Below, in pieces: positions 1 through 10,131 of a stretch of 64,000 bases of DNA (the stretch's first letter is position 1; every line of letters begins with the position of its first letter). The stretch lies in contig CM055312.2 of assembly GCA_029255685.2 (NCBI GenBank), positions 29,782,703-29,846,702 of the forward strand. The letters are read 5' to 3'. Position numbers and translations under genes: made by a program. The notes beneath the pieces were generated by a model, which did no database searches, was not told the origin of the DNA, and worked only from the letters and a program-made list of their open reading frames with translations. Source of the DNA: Silene conica (Eukaryota; Streptophyta; Magnoliopsida; Caryophyllales; Caryophyllaceae).

Positions 1-279
1 GTTAGTGCCCCTAAGGATGTGCTCAACATTAATGTTAAGAGCAAAGGGAAGTTCAAAAGGAAGAGTAAGGCAAAGGGGAAGCAACCTTCCAAAGGTTCAA
101 AGAAAGTGTCTTCTGAGGCAAGCACCTCAAATCCCAACAAGTGCCCTCATCAAGGAGCTAAGTGCTTTTATTGCAATGGCAAAGGACATTGGAAGAGGAA
201 CTGTTCCAAATATCTCAGCGATCTCAAGGCTGGGAAAATTCTTCCAGTTGGTACGATAACTATCCCAATTTTATGTTAA
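1..279 (+). pseudogene. Ty1/copia gag C-terminal fragment (copia-1)
   Basis: The frame is open from the first base of the window to a stop at 277-279. It encodes a Lys/Ser-rich linker followed by one retroviral-type zinc knuckle, CFYCNGKGHWKRNC (CX2CX4HX4C), and the copia-typical continuation KYLSDLKAGK. In this family the knuckle binds RNA in the Gag particle. The 5' part of gag and the 5' LTR lie outside the window. No protease, integrase or RT frame follows in the next 3 kb, so either pol was lost or the element never carried it. The knuckle residues are all present. Family assignment is firm; the lineage within copia is not. Confidence 0.85.
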
Positions 280-3200
280 AACTCAACTAATGTATTATGA
301 TACAAGTTGTGATGTGAATGCTCTTCTTACTTGAATTAGGGCATGGAAGCAAAGATAAGGGAAAGGAAAAACAAGCATGATGGATCAATGGGAACTAAGG
401 GTAGCTCCCCTCGGGATGATCAAAGAGCTTTGTTTTTCGCTTATTTTGCTAGTATTTCAAAGTGTTGTAAGAACAATTTAGAACCTATGTTTCATTTCCT
501 TGTAGGACAAGGAAGGGTAATCCTTGAACAATTTGTTGTAATTTGGATGATGTAGTGACTTGGTTTTCAACCCAAGTCACTATCGGTTTTATAATTATGT
601 TCTTATTTGGTTTAACACTTGCTAATCATAAACATAGAATAAAATTGATTGTCATACTTCAAAGTATGATCATTGAAAATCGAACATGTATGGGATACTT
701 ATTTCGAAATTATTGAGTTTAGAACTCAATTAAGAGGAAAAGTTATCAACCATCCAAAACTATCTAAGATTTAAATCGAATATTTTCTGTAATAAATCAC
801 AAGGGTACACAAACCAACATCAAAGTCATTGCTTGTGGCCTTAGTGGCTATCTTTGATAATGAAATGAGATTATTATTACAATGATAGAGTGGGAGAAAT
901 TTGAAAAAGCCACAAATATCATATGATTTTGATTAACATAATAGATATGATCTATTGGTGAATAGTAGGATTTATTGTGTTTTGTTTGTGTAAAAGATTT
1001 AGAAGGTAGATTAAGTTGTGGATGGGATCTACGATTTGAGAAAATCTACGCCTTACGATTTTAGAAGGTAGATTAAGTTGTGGATAAGATCTACGATTTG
1101 GTAAAAATCTACGCCTTATGATCCCAACGGCCCCGGCCCTGGAGGATACTTTAAGAATAAATTCTTAAAGTTAGTAATGAAAAATTCTATACATGGACAA
1201 GATCCATGATAGAGTCCTCGTACAGTATAAGATAAGATAAATGTGGGGAACTGAAAGTTCCCACACACAAAAATTATATACCATAAGAAAAGACTCTTAT
1301 AGAAACTACGGGAGGACACTCGAAGAAAATTATTCAAACGATTTTGCAAAGGCTCAAGAAAGGATTCTTGGATTTAGAGGTGATCTAAATGTGCCAATGC
1401 AAATTCTAAGACCCATGAAATTTATAAGATATACATGCTAATAAATGAGATTTATTGAGAGAAGCATAGGTTGACATGTGCAAAAACCGCTTTTCAAAAG
1501 GGTATTTGAAAAGGATGTGACTATTAGCACATATGGTTTAGTCCCAACCATTTTAATTCATTAAATGTTAAGGAACATTGAATTGAGTGGGAGCTTTATG
1601 ATTTACGGATAAATATAAAGTTCAGTGGGAGTTCTCGCTCCAGGATTTGAACCTATTGAGTCCTAGGACGACTTCGGGATTCTCAGAATCAGGCAAGAAC
1701 AAGAGTTTAGTGGGATTAAACGTTATCTAAAACAACTCATTGCTCGTTTGGAATGAAGCATTGATACTTATGAAAAGTATATGAGTTTTTAATTCTAGAT
1801 GACAAATTGATATGAATTAAATCTAATTGAACATGGGATGTTTAATTGAGATTGTAAAAGACATCTTGTTTATAAAGTATTAAGGTTGTTCATAGAGATG
1901 AAGATAGTATCACCATGATGAGATCATGGAAATTTATCGAACCTTAAGTACTATTGTTTTACACGTTTTAAATTCACTAATGTTTCCGCCATTAGTATAA
2001 TCGTGTAAAACTGGGTGCACGCCGCTTGCAGAATAACCTGTTGAGTAGGTGTTAAATCAATGATTAAACCTTGATGAATTGTCAAAGTATTCTCCAATGG
2101 AGATGAGAGACAAATTCAAGATTTTGGAAGAAAACTGAGTCATATGGTAAAAGGTTTACAACGACTCAAGTTCCAAGACATCAAGCAAAGAGTTATGATA
2201 ATATTTGGCTTACATTCATTGACTATGCATTTCAATGACTTGTATTTTAACTACATGGTCATCACAAGATTCTACAAAATGTATAAGTTCACAAATTATG
2301 TAAAGGCATTGCTGTAGCTGGGAGCTATACAATGCACATAATCTTATTCGCTAGTCATGAGATGACTTATCTCTTTCAGATGAAAGAGCATGTATGGATA
2401 CGATCCGTAGAGTGAACGCTCGCATGTGGTAAACCTGGTTTACTCGAAATGAAGATAATTACAATTTTAAATGAAATAAACGAGAAATCTTTAAGCTGAT
2501 TGTAAATTAAATGGTGATCAAAGGTTGACCACTTGGATGGTGTAATCCACTAATCGTTTGAGTTATTCATAACTCACCAAAGGTCAAGTAAAATTCAAAT
2601 GGGATGGCAAGACCATATTGAACCCTATTAAAGTGAATTGAATTATCATGACCTCGCCCCTAGTTGCTTAAGTGAGGTGACATCTCAATGCAACTGGATG
2701 TGTGATGCGATTGATGGCGAGTTCAATTGCTATAGAGTCATACGGGATGACTAGTCGATCACCTAGGCATAGACATGTTAAGACATATTTGCCGGGCTAA
2801 TGCCCGCTGATAGAGCTCTGGCGTACTCTTATTAAAAGACTGTCTGGTCGTGGCAGGAGCATCTATCGTGTTTCACATGAGTCAGTTCTTGGACTAATGA
2901 CTGTTCTATGAGGTGGCATAGTTTTCAGATTAACTTTGATTTATGTCCTAACACCTTCGTAAATGGGGTTTATAAGGACATATTTTGGGTTATGATGGGC
3001 TGTGGCCAGCCGGAAGGAATAGGTCGATTAGGAATTGTCCACCCCTTGTCAGGGTTGAGAAATATCTCTAGGCCACTCGAGGAGAATAAAAACTAGAAAT
3101 GCGTGGCCCAGCTCGGAAGGTATCTATGGTAGATAATTTCGGTCAGTAGTTATAACTCCAGATCGAGAAAAACCACTCTAGATTAAAATCAATTGCGGGC

Positions 3201-3293
3201 AAGACCTGAGAGGACGCCATGCATTATTGAGTGGGAGATAGTAATAGGGCAAGAGAATTGGTAACACACACTTGTCTCGGACAAGTGGGAGAT
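280..3293 (+). other. Non-coding interior of copia-1 up to the polypurine tract
   Basis: About 3 kb without a convincing reading frame lies between the gag fragment and the 3' LTR. Several stretches are alignable by eye with the interior of copia-3 (49329-58214), for example around 886-930 versus 54520-54560, and 3220-3293 versus 56840-56910. This shows that the two belong to one lineage. The octamer AGTGGGAG occurs at 889, 1586, 1624, 3230 and 3284; the last copy is the presumed polypurine tract directly before the LTR. Short ORFs here (1116-1349 minus, 1241-1441, 2908-3096) match no family I know and are taken as chance. Confidence 0.7.
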
Positions 3294-3382
3294 TGTTGGA
3301 GGAAGTGTCCTCGACAACAGTGTGTTGACATAATTACAACTCATTTGAATGAAACACAACTGGGAGTGTTACTCTTTTAAAG

Positions 3383-3462
3383 TCGACTGATCAACATTTA
3401 CCGATAATGATAGGCTGTCTAGAGTTTGACATTATCGTCATATGATGGCGGTGATCAGTCGA
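3383..3462 (+). other. Two-stem inverted repeat in copia-1 LTR
   Basis: Outer arms TCGACTGATCA (3383-3393) and TGATCAGTCGA (3452-3462) are perfectly complementary over 11 bp. Inner arms CGATAATG (3402-3409) and CATTATCG (3430-3437) pair over 8 bp. The loop contains CTAGAGTTTGA. The same arrangement with different but still complementary arms is present in the copia-2 and copia-3 LTRs. Confidence 0.75.
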
Positions 3463-3694
3463 TCCCTTAAGGTCATATCTTTAGGGAATTCCGTCTCAAT
3501 GGAATAATTAATTAATATCGTATTGGATACGAATTAATTAATAACTGGAAATTTGGAAATAATTTTTACATGACGAATATTTTATAACGAGATTATAATA
3601 ATAATAGTCAAAGTAATAAAATCGTTTTTATTACTCGGTTTTTATTTATTCGTTTGGGAAACGATTAAATTGAGAATGAACGCGGTTGATCATA

Positions 3695-3875
3695 CACTAG
3701 TAGAAAAACATTGATTTGCGGCGCTCCATTTGCGGCGTTTTTACCAAATAGCAGCAAATAGAAATTAAATTTAATAAATCTTTAAAAAATACACAATGTA
3801 ATTTGAGGCGTTTATTAAAAAAACGCCGCAAATAGAGATTAAGAGGCGTTTTAACACAAAACGCAGCAAATAATA
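3695..3875 (+). repeat. CACTA left terminus: TIR plus subterminal repeats
   Basis: The 14-bp TIR is followed by repeated ATTTGCGGCG / GCCGCAAATAG / GCAGCAAATA units in direct and inverted orientation (about 3712-3870). In CACTA elements such subterminal arrays bind the transposase accessory protein; here that role is inferred from position and repetition. Confidence 0.85.
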
Positions 3876-4735
3876 TTTTAAAGAAAAAAGCAATTACTCA
3901 GTCATCGTTGTCAAAAACACAAATTATCCCTCATCCTCATCCATCATCCATCATCCATCATCCTCTCATCTCTCAAAAGTCTTACACCTCTCAATCCACC
4001 GCGTCAACCAAGGCAGTCAACCACTACGAACCACCGTCCTTCGCGCTCCACGGCGTGTCACCGTATTGTTAACTACCGCGTTTTCGCGACTTTTCCTGTC
4101 AGGTTTGTCACTCACCATCCCGATGTCCCACCATAATTAACATTGTGCCCATTGGATGCAGGTTATTATTCTTACTCATATCCTCTCCGCCTCCTTATTC
4201 AGTTTCCTATTTTATAAGTACTCCGTATTTGATTTCAATTGAATAATTTCATTACTTAGGGTTTATAGATAATTCAATTTTTTTATGATTCCTTGTTTAA
4301 ATAGTTTTGAATAATACTCATAGGGTTTAAATTTCCCTTGTTAGTTTTAATGGTTTTGTCTTAATGCAGTGGTATGTCTGATGCACTCTCCATTGCTTCC
4401 GATCTTGGTTTTCGCTTCGCTTCTATTCATGTTTTGATTTCTAATTTTGCTCTTCAATTTGGGTATATTGTATATTCTTTTCTATTTTAATTGAAAGTTG
4501 TTATCTTGAATCTGAATTGCTAATGAAATTTGTTGATTTTGTGAGGTGCATTGTTAAATTTCTGCGTGATTTCGATTAGCTATATGATTATCCCTGTGGG
4601 CATTTTTGTTTGGGCATTACTGTATGGGTGTTTCAACCAATTGTATGTGCTAAAATTTACTTTGGTTTATCATGAATTTGGCAAGAGTGCAAGACTGCAA
4701 GAGTGAGACTTTGTTTGTATGAATACGTCACCAAG
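3876..4735. other. CACTA interior, left non-coding segment
   Basis: It contains a short ATCATCC microsatellite (about 3940-3962), then sequence resembling a plant 5' UTR/intron region (C-rich leader, then T-rich tracts). I cannot assign it to a gene. It may be the 5' part of a captured transcription unit. Confidence 0.4.
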
Positions 4736-4751
4736 GAAAATTAGATATTAA

Positions 4752-5324
4752 TTCTTATGATGGCTGTTCAACAGAAACTATCTACCATTGATCAATTGGT
4801 GGCAAGAGGAAATTCCATGGTGAGTAGATGTTGTCTGTGTAAGGCAGATTCTGAAACAGCAGCTCATTTGTTTTTTAAATGCTCTTACACAAAGGATATC
4901 CTTGTGCAGATTACGAGTTGGACAGGCATGCATACTCTGCATACTAATCTAAAAAATCTTCTCATATGGGTCAAGTGCAGGAGAGTTAAAAAACATTGGA
5001 AGGGAAGCTGGATTACTTGCTGTATTGATGCACTGGTGTATAACATCTGGTCTGAAAGGAACTTAAGAACTTTTGAAGGAAGAGAACGAACAGTAGAAGC
5101 AATGATTAGAGAAATACAATTTCAGGTCTGTGCAGATTTGTTGAATGGGAGGAAAGGAGGTAATGAACAGGAGATCCTAAATCATCTAGCAACTAGTTAG
5201 ACTTCATTAGCATGGTGTTTTTCTTAGAGGATATCCATTTGTAAGACATCTCATGTATTCCGTTTTGAAATATAATGACAAAATACCTTCTTGCAAAAAA
5301 AAAAAAAAAAAAAAAAACAAAAAA
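4752..5324 (+). mobile_element. 5'-truncated L1-type LINE with poly(A) tail
   Basis: A fragment encoding the C-terminal zf-RVT region of a plant LINE ends in an A-rich tail (about 5294-5324). It is flanked by an imperfect target duplication: GAAAATTAGATATTAA at 4736-4751 and GAAAATTAGAGATTAA at 5325-5340 (15 of 16 identical). This is the standard signature of target-primed reverse transcription with early termination. It lies inside the CACTA element. Confidence 0.85.
4757..5200 (+). pseudogene. LINE ORF2 C-terminal fragment (zf-RVT domain)
   Basis: The 147-residue frame contains a Cys/His cluster, CCLCKADSETAAHLFFKC (CX2CX8-9HX4C), near residues 30-47. This is the zinc-binding reverse-transcriptase domain found at the C-terminus of plant non-LTR retrotransposon ORF2 proteins. 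It is followed by the usual Trp-rich tail (VYNIWSERNLRTF). The endonuclease and RT domains that should precede it are missing because of 5' truncation, so it cannot act. The first Met is only the first one after the truncation point, not a true start. Confidence 0.85.
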
Positions 5325-5340
5325 GAAAATTAGAGATTAA

Positions 5341-6765
5341 GGATTATCAACCGTTTAGTTCAGTGGTGTGTAGTAGTATGTTTAATCAAGTAACGTGAAA
5401 TGTGATTAAATTTTGCTATCCTAGGGGCTCAATTCATTACTATGTTTAGTTCAGTGGTGGGTAGTAGACCTAGTAGTATGTTTAGTTCAGTGGTGTGTAG
5501 TAGTATGTTTAATCAAGTAAGGAAGTTTACTTGCCTAATTTAAATCTTGTTTCCTATTTGGTTTTATCATCCTCATTGAGTAAGTAGACCAATTAGTTTC
5601 AATGTTGTTTTCGAAACTCTTCTGACTACTTACATAGGCAACTTGATCCCTTTAACTTTCCTTTAGCTGATCATGGTTTTCTCCCTGAATATTGTCCTTC
5701 ATTTTTTCAAGTGACAAAAAATAGCTTTCTTGTAAACTTTTTGGCTAAGCTATGATGTAGCTAATTTTGGCGAATTTTATCTTAAACATTTAATTTGTTC
5801 AGCTTTCTCAATAATTTTGCAGTGAAGATTATTAATCCGACAATATTGCTAAAGCTATGACATGTACGGAGTGTGACAGAGGTCGAAAAGTTATATTTGC
5901 GGTTTATCCCGAAAGCTATACATAAGCATTACCTTTTTCAAACTTCTATTTATTTATTCTTGACTAATTATGTGAAAATATTCTCATTGTTCGCTTTATT
6001 TAACCGAAGTGATCAGACTGATGTTGCTGTTGTACGCTAGCATTCCCTGCAGACTGTTGCTGCTGCTGCATATTAGCAATTTTTGCAGTTTGATATTGTT
6101 GATGCACTGGAGCACTCACTTCAGACTGTTGTTGTTGCTGCAAAATAACTGCAGACTGCTTGTTTTGTTGCACGGTGCTAGTACTTGCTGGCAAAATTGG
6201 TAATTTCTGCTTGTGGACAGCTTTCCATATTTGGTTGCCAGTTAGAGTTTTTTGAGTTACTTGTTTGCGTCTATAGATTATTAATTTTTTTAGCTGAACA
6301 AGGTTACTTGATTTTGTAACTTATATATGTTTTAGAAGTACAACTAAGTTTTCAGTTCCATAGTTGAAGGAAATCGCTTTGGCGATGAAGAATTCGGGTA
6401 AAATGTTCTGCCTTTTCTTCTTTTGCTTCATTTTTTCCATATTAAATTTTTCCGACTCATTCTGTTCTGCATGCATACTGACACTATTTTTAAATGAAGT
6501 TGCCATTCATGACTTGATTTCAAGGACGGACTTGTTCGAAATATGTTTAAACTACATGATTTAACAGCACTCTTGAGGTCTTAGGTCTTGGTGCTGATAT
6601 ATGTTGTAATAAATGTGCAAGGTCTTTATTCCAGTGATGATGATGATAATCGGCGACTTCGGATTAATTGTTATATCTTGAAGCTTTCTAGTTGTATTGA
6701 TATTTTGTTGATTTTTATGTTCTTGAGTTAAGATAATCGGATCAAGCTTGCTAACCTTGCCTAGT
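5341..6765. other. CACTA interior, central segment of unassigned origin
   Basis: A direct repetition occurs around 5350-5520 (units containing TAGTTCAGTGGTG and GTAGTAGTATGTTTAATCAAGTAA). The remainder is intron-like, T-rich sequence. On the minus strand, 6000-6194 reads as a Gln-rich 64-residue frame, described separately. I recognise no other coding sequence here. Confidence 0.4.
6000..6194 (-). other. Gln-rich minus-strand frame inside the CACTA
   Basis: A 64-residue frame reads as repeated blocks of QQQQQ separated by S, A and V (for example MQQQQQSAGNASVQQQHQ). It could be an exon of a captured transcriptional-coactivator-like gene, but low-complexity CTG/TTG repeats give such frames by chance. 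There is no domain and no clear splice context. I cannot name it. Confidence 0.25.
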
Positions 6766-6773
6766 TTTGAATT

Positions 6774-7092
6774 AATGGTGTTGGCTATTAAGGATATGTT
6801 TACCAAGATTCGGCAGAGAAGTGTTGACGGGAACGATACTGTCCACCTTTCTTATCTTGAGGTTTATAATGAGACTGTCAGGGATTTGCTTTCTCCTGGA
6901 AGGCCTTTAGTCTTTAGAGAAGATAAACAGGTATTTTGGCCTCACTCGACTGCCCTAAGTCATGTATAACCCGATGACAAGGTCATTGATATGAAGAATA
7001 CTGTATGACTTGTCTAACATATTTGGTTTAACTTTCTTCAAGGAATTTTGGAAGCTGGTTTGTCACAATATAGAGCTTATTCTACTGATGAG
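6774..7092 (+). pseudogene. Captured kinesin motor-domain fragment (kinesin-8-like)
   Basis: Exon 1 (about 6774-6930) encodes VLAIKDMFTKIRQRSVDGND, then a stretch containing the kinesin motif SYLEVYNETVRDLLSPG and ending LVFREDKQ at a GT donor. After an intron, exon 2 (about 7042-7092) continues with GILEAGLSQYRAYSTDE, again followed by GT. SYLEVYNE is a conserved motor-domain strand, and the flanking residues fit plant KIN-8 proteins as I know them. The P-loop and switch motifs are absent, so no motor could be made. The acceptor before exon 2 reads AAG|G and looks damaged. Retained intron boundaries mean capture from genomic DNA, not cDNA. Confidence 0.85.
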
Positions 7093-7492
7093 GTGATTTG
7101 TTTTTCATTGTCTTCTAACGTTTTACTCTTTAACCGTAAATTGAATAGGATGTCTTATTGAATCATCTGTGGTTGAATCGTCGGGCTGTGTCTTGTTGCT
7201 TCTGTCTGAGATCTGTTTGTGTCTGGTTGCGATCACGAAGTTTCAAGTCATATGGTTCTGACTGGATACTATTAACTGATCTTCCTTTAGGACCCATAGC
7301 GTCTCAGCCTATCGTCTCTTGCTAAAAGATCAGAATTCACGTTGCTCTTCTGATTGAGAATTCGACAACCTGTACTTAGGCCATTAATAATGACCGTAGA
7401 ATGATAGACCTAGTTTTTGGGAAATCGGTATCAACCATATTGCTTATGCTTTCTGCCCAGATTTTTGACCTGGGTTTCTCTTTCAATTTTAG

Positions 7493-7690
7493 TGGATGGA
7501 TCAGTTTTGTCCTCCCATCCATTCTTGTTTGCACTGCAGCGTTTATGCTTTGTGACCGAGTTCTCAACAACGAGAAGCTTGTAGATGCCTTCAGAATCAC
7601 ATCCCCTCCAAATCGAAACGCTGTAGAACAGCTGATTACTTTACAAGAGGCAATCTCGCAGGTTGAAGCATTGGTCCAGGCTGCACTCAT
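7493..7690 (+). pseudogene. Captured DUF639-like membrane protein fragment
   Basis: After an intron-like tract ending in TTTTAG (7487-7492), a coding stretch reads GWISFVLPSILVCTAAFML, a hydrophobic segment. It is followed by DAFRITSPPNRNAVEQLITL and QEAISQVEALVQ. This order (transmembrane strand, Pro-rich turn, NAVEQLLTLQEAISQVE-type helix) is how I recall the C-terminal part of plant DUF639 proteins. The ORF continues to 7715 in divergent sequence. The rest of the gene is absent. It lies in the same orientation as the kinesin piece, about 400 bp downstream. The function of DUF639 proteins is not established. Confidence 0.7.
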
Positions 7691-7715
7691 AAGCCGTCAC
7701 ATCATTGGAGAATGA

Positions 7716-8099
7716 GTTACCAGTAACACGAGGGATGGTGCCATTAAGTGATGCAGATTTGGCAATTCTTGGCTATTTTTTTTATTTGCACTTACATGAT
7801 GATTGTAATCAGGTCGACTGCTCGACTAATTTTTTGGCTATAGCAACCACTCCATTCCCAAGTCGATCTAATTTTAGTGTCTTGTAATTAGTTTCGGAGT
7901 AATTTTAGTGTCTTGTAATTAGTTTCGGAGTATTGTATGTGGTTTGTTTCTCTTTGATGTATGAATATTTACAAGAATCTTGAAAGATTGTCTTATAGAA
8001 AAATATATTTGAGAGTTATTCTATACAAATAATGTTTTTTTTCGATTTTTTTTAGTCTTTTAAAAAAAAAAAAACTTTTTTTTTTTTTTTTTTTTTTTT
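7716..8099. other. CACTA interior, right non-coding segment
   Basis: No recognisable gene. The sequence TTTTAGTGTCTTGTAATTAG occurs twice in tandem (about 7870-7930), and homopolymeric A and T tracts lie at 8061-8099. The ORF at 7705-7887 shows no family features. Confidence 0.4.
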
Positions 8100-8314
8100 A
8101 CTATTTGCTGCGTTTTTTTGAAAAAACGCCGCAAATAACATTCTTTATTTGCTGCGTTTTTTTGAAAAAACGCCGCAAATAGCTCTTTATTTGCTGCGTT
8201 CTAAAAACGCCGCAAATAGCTTTTCTATTTGCGGCCCCCTTATTTGCTTCTACACCAAAAACGCCGCAAATGACTACTTTTTTGACGCCGCAAAAAGCTA
8301 TTTTTCTACTAGTG
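8100..8314 (-). repeat. CACTA right terminus: subterminal repeats plus TIR
   Basis: Repeated ATTTGCTGCGTT...AACGCCGCAAAT units form several short hairpins, for example 8103-8137 and 8147-8180. They are followed by the inverted TIR. The array is the mirror image of the left end. An A/T homopolymer stretch (about 8061-8099) precedes it. The ORF at 8149-8340 is a by-product of this array. Confidence 0.85.
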
Positions 8315-9205
8315 ATAATATTACAAAGAGTTGTAATTAAAATTATGATATTACATTTTATAAGATAATGAATTTGAAATATTAGAAGAATTATTTAATT
8401 CTAATGAATTTGTAAATTGTGGATTTTAATGGTTAAAATTGCACAATTAACAAATTGGGTCATGTGTTATGGAACATGTGTGACATGTTAAAAATAAACA
8501 CAATTGACAAAGATAAAATGGGGTCTATATTAACCCCATTTCAGTCGTGTAGTATAGAGGATGAATGATGGTTGTGTGTGTAAGTATATTAGTAGGTTGA
8601 GTGTTATGCAAAAGGAATATGTGTAAGGCATATTTTATGCATTTGTGTAAGATGTAGAAGGCCATGCATTGACTCTCCTTGGGAAGCCTTGGCCGGCCTC
8701 TTGCTCTCAAATGTGAGAAATTGTTGCTCTATAAAAGACACACTCACACACCACACATTGACACTAGTTTTTGTAGTTGATGTTAGTTCATCCCATGCAA
8801 AAATATACTACAACTCCATTCTCCATTTTTCTTGAGTAAAATAGTTTTCTAAGAAAATTAATTATTTCCTATACTAATAATATTAAGGGTAATATTATTA
8901 TTTATTCTAGTTTACTAATAAAATTTTTCTAGTAACAAAAATTGTGCTGGTTTGAGATCGGGTCCTTGATACGCATCTTTTGGAGACGATTTTGTGTTAG
9001 ATCGTTATAAGGGTATTTCGGTTTTTGAAGACTCATATAATAGGTGATTATTGAGTATAAACCTTCTAAAACCAATGTAAGGACATTCACACATCTTATG
9101 TAATCATCATGCATGCATAAGATCCTATTAAGTTTTAAACCTAAACTTAAAGAAACAAAACTCACATTAGATATGAGTATAAAATCAGGAATTAGATTTC
9201 CAACA

Positions 9206-10131
9206 TTATAAACCTTGAACATGGATTCAAATCAATCAAAAAGCATACTATCGCTATGAAAACAGTGAGCATATGACAGATATCATTTTACCCATTAACA
9301 ATTGCATAGGGGAGTAAACAACATAATACTTCACAATTTCAGAAACTAAACCACACAAAATCCTCATAATTTCAGAAATGAAACCAACAACAACTACACT
9401 TAAACGATTTTTGACTTAAAGTCGAGTAACCTCTCAAAGTTACCTTTAAAGCTCTTCAAATCTTCAAAGCACCCTTCATTGAAGTCCAAACATCCATTCT
9501 CACCAACAAACAATAAGAAAAACGAATTAAAAACGTAACCCTAGAAAGACGGGTTTTCAGAAAACTCAACGAGACTAAGAATTGTTTGTATCAAAATATG
9601 GAGAAGAAGAAGGGGAGAACATACCTATAAAGAACTCGAAATTTGAGCAAGAAACGAAGGTGCTAGAGTCGGATTTGTGTTCTTGAAGATTTACTATCAA
9701 TGGGGATTTAGGGGTTTTGTGTTTGATGAGGGAGATGAAGGATGAGTGAGTTATGATGATTAAACACAACATAAGGACTTATAAAGGTTTTTGAGTCGGG
9801 AATGACCCGGGATTAATTTAATGAGTCGGGATGACTCGGATTTGGCTAACTAAGACGGAATGACATCTCAAGTCTATTATTACTCAATATAGAACAAAAT
9901 ATACAAGAAAGTTACAATTCATGAAATTATCCGACATACTTGTTATTTTTCGAGAATTAAAACCGAAACTTAAAAATTATAAAACTCGAAATAGGAATTG
10001 AAATGAAAATGCTTTAAAACGAAATATTCGTGTTATTAAAATATATTTACGAAATTTCATGAAATATAAATTATTCTCGAAATTAATTTAAATCTTTAAA
10101 TTTTATAAAACGGAAAATATCGGGGTGTTAC
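9206..10131 (-). repeat. Partial gypsy-type LTR, minus orientation
   Basis: Read on the minus strand, the segment starts at 10131 with TGTAACACCCCG, the same type of terminus as the gypsy LTRs A-C. It runs through an AT-rich U3-like stretch and then a CT-rich leader with an AGGTATGT splice-donor-like site, as in gypsy-A. Copia-1 inserted into it (TSD TTATA), so the remainder lies left of the window. It could be a solo LTR or one LTR of a longer element. The minus-strand ORF at 9575-9772 is part of this leader. Confidence 0.6.

Larger units (their letters stand above)
3695..8314. mobile_element. Non-autonomous Pack-type CACTA (En/Spm) transposon, 4620 bp
   Basis: The terminal inverted repeats are CACTAGTAGAAAAA at 3695 and its complement TTTTTCTACTAGTG ending at 8314. 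They are flanked by a 3-bp target duplication ATA (3692-3694 and 8315-8317), the hallmark of the CACTA superfamily. Many subterminal copies of a GCCGCAAATAG-like motif in both orientations fill about 180 bp at the left end and 210 bp at the right end. No transposase (TNP2/TNPD-like) frame is visible, so it depends on a transposase supplied in trans. Its interior carries pieces of at least two host genes (kinesin-8-like, DUF639-like) and a truncated LINE. It inserted into the 3' LTR of copia-1. Confidence 0.93.
3294..9205 (+). repeat. 3' LTR of copia-1, split by a CACTA transposon
   Basis: The LTR begins TGTTGG right after a PPT-like AAGTGGGAGAT and ends CCAACA at 9205, so its termini form a perfect 6-bp inverted repeat. 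Removing the CACTA element (3695-8314) and its 3-bp duplication leaves about 1289 bp, close to the 1304-bp LTR of copia-3. The 5 bases after it (TTATA, 9206-9210) should be the target duplication; the other copy lies beyond the left edge. Positions 3383-3462 carry the paired inverted repeats described separately. The 8318-9205 part is non-coding; the minus-strand ORF 8929-9222 lies within it and is not a gene. Confidence 0.8.

Noticed and set aside
6321-6806. ORFs on both strands between the Gln-rich frame and the kinesin exon
   Set aside because: Phe- or Lys/Asn-rich translations of intron-like sequence without domains; the kinesin exon only begins at about 6774.
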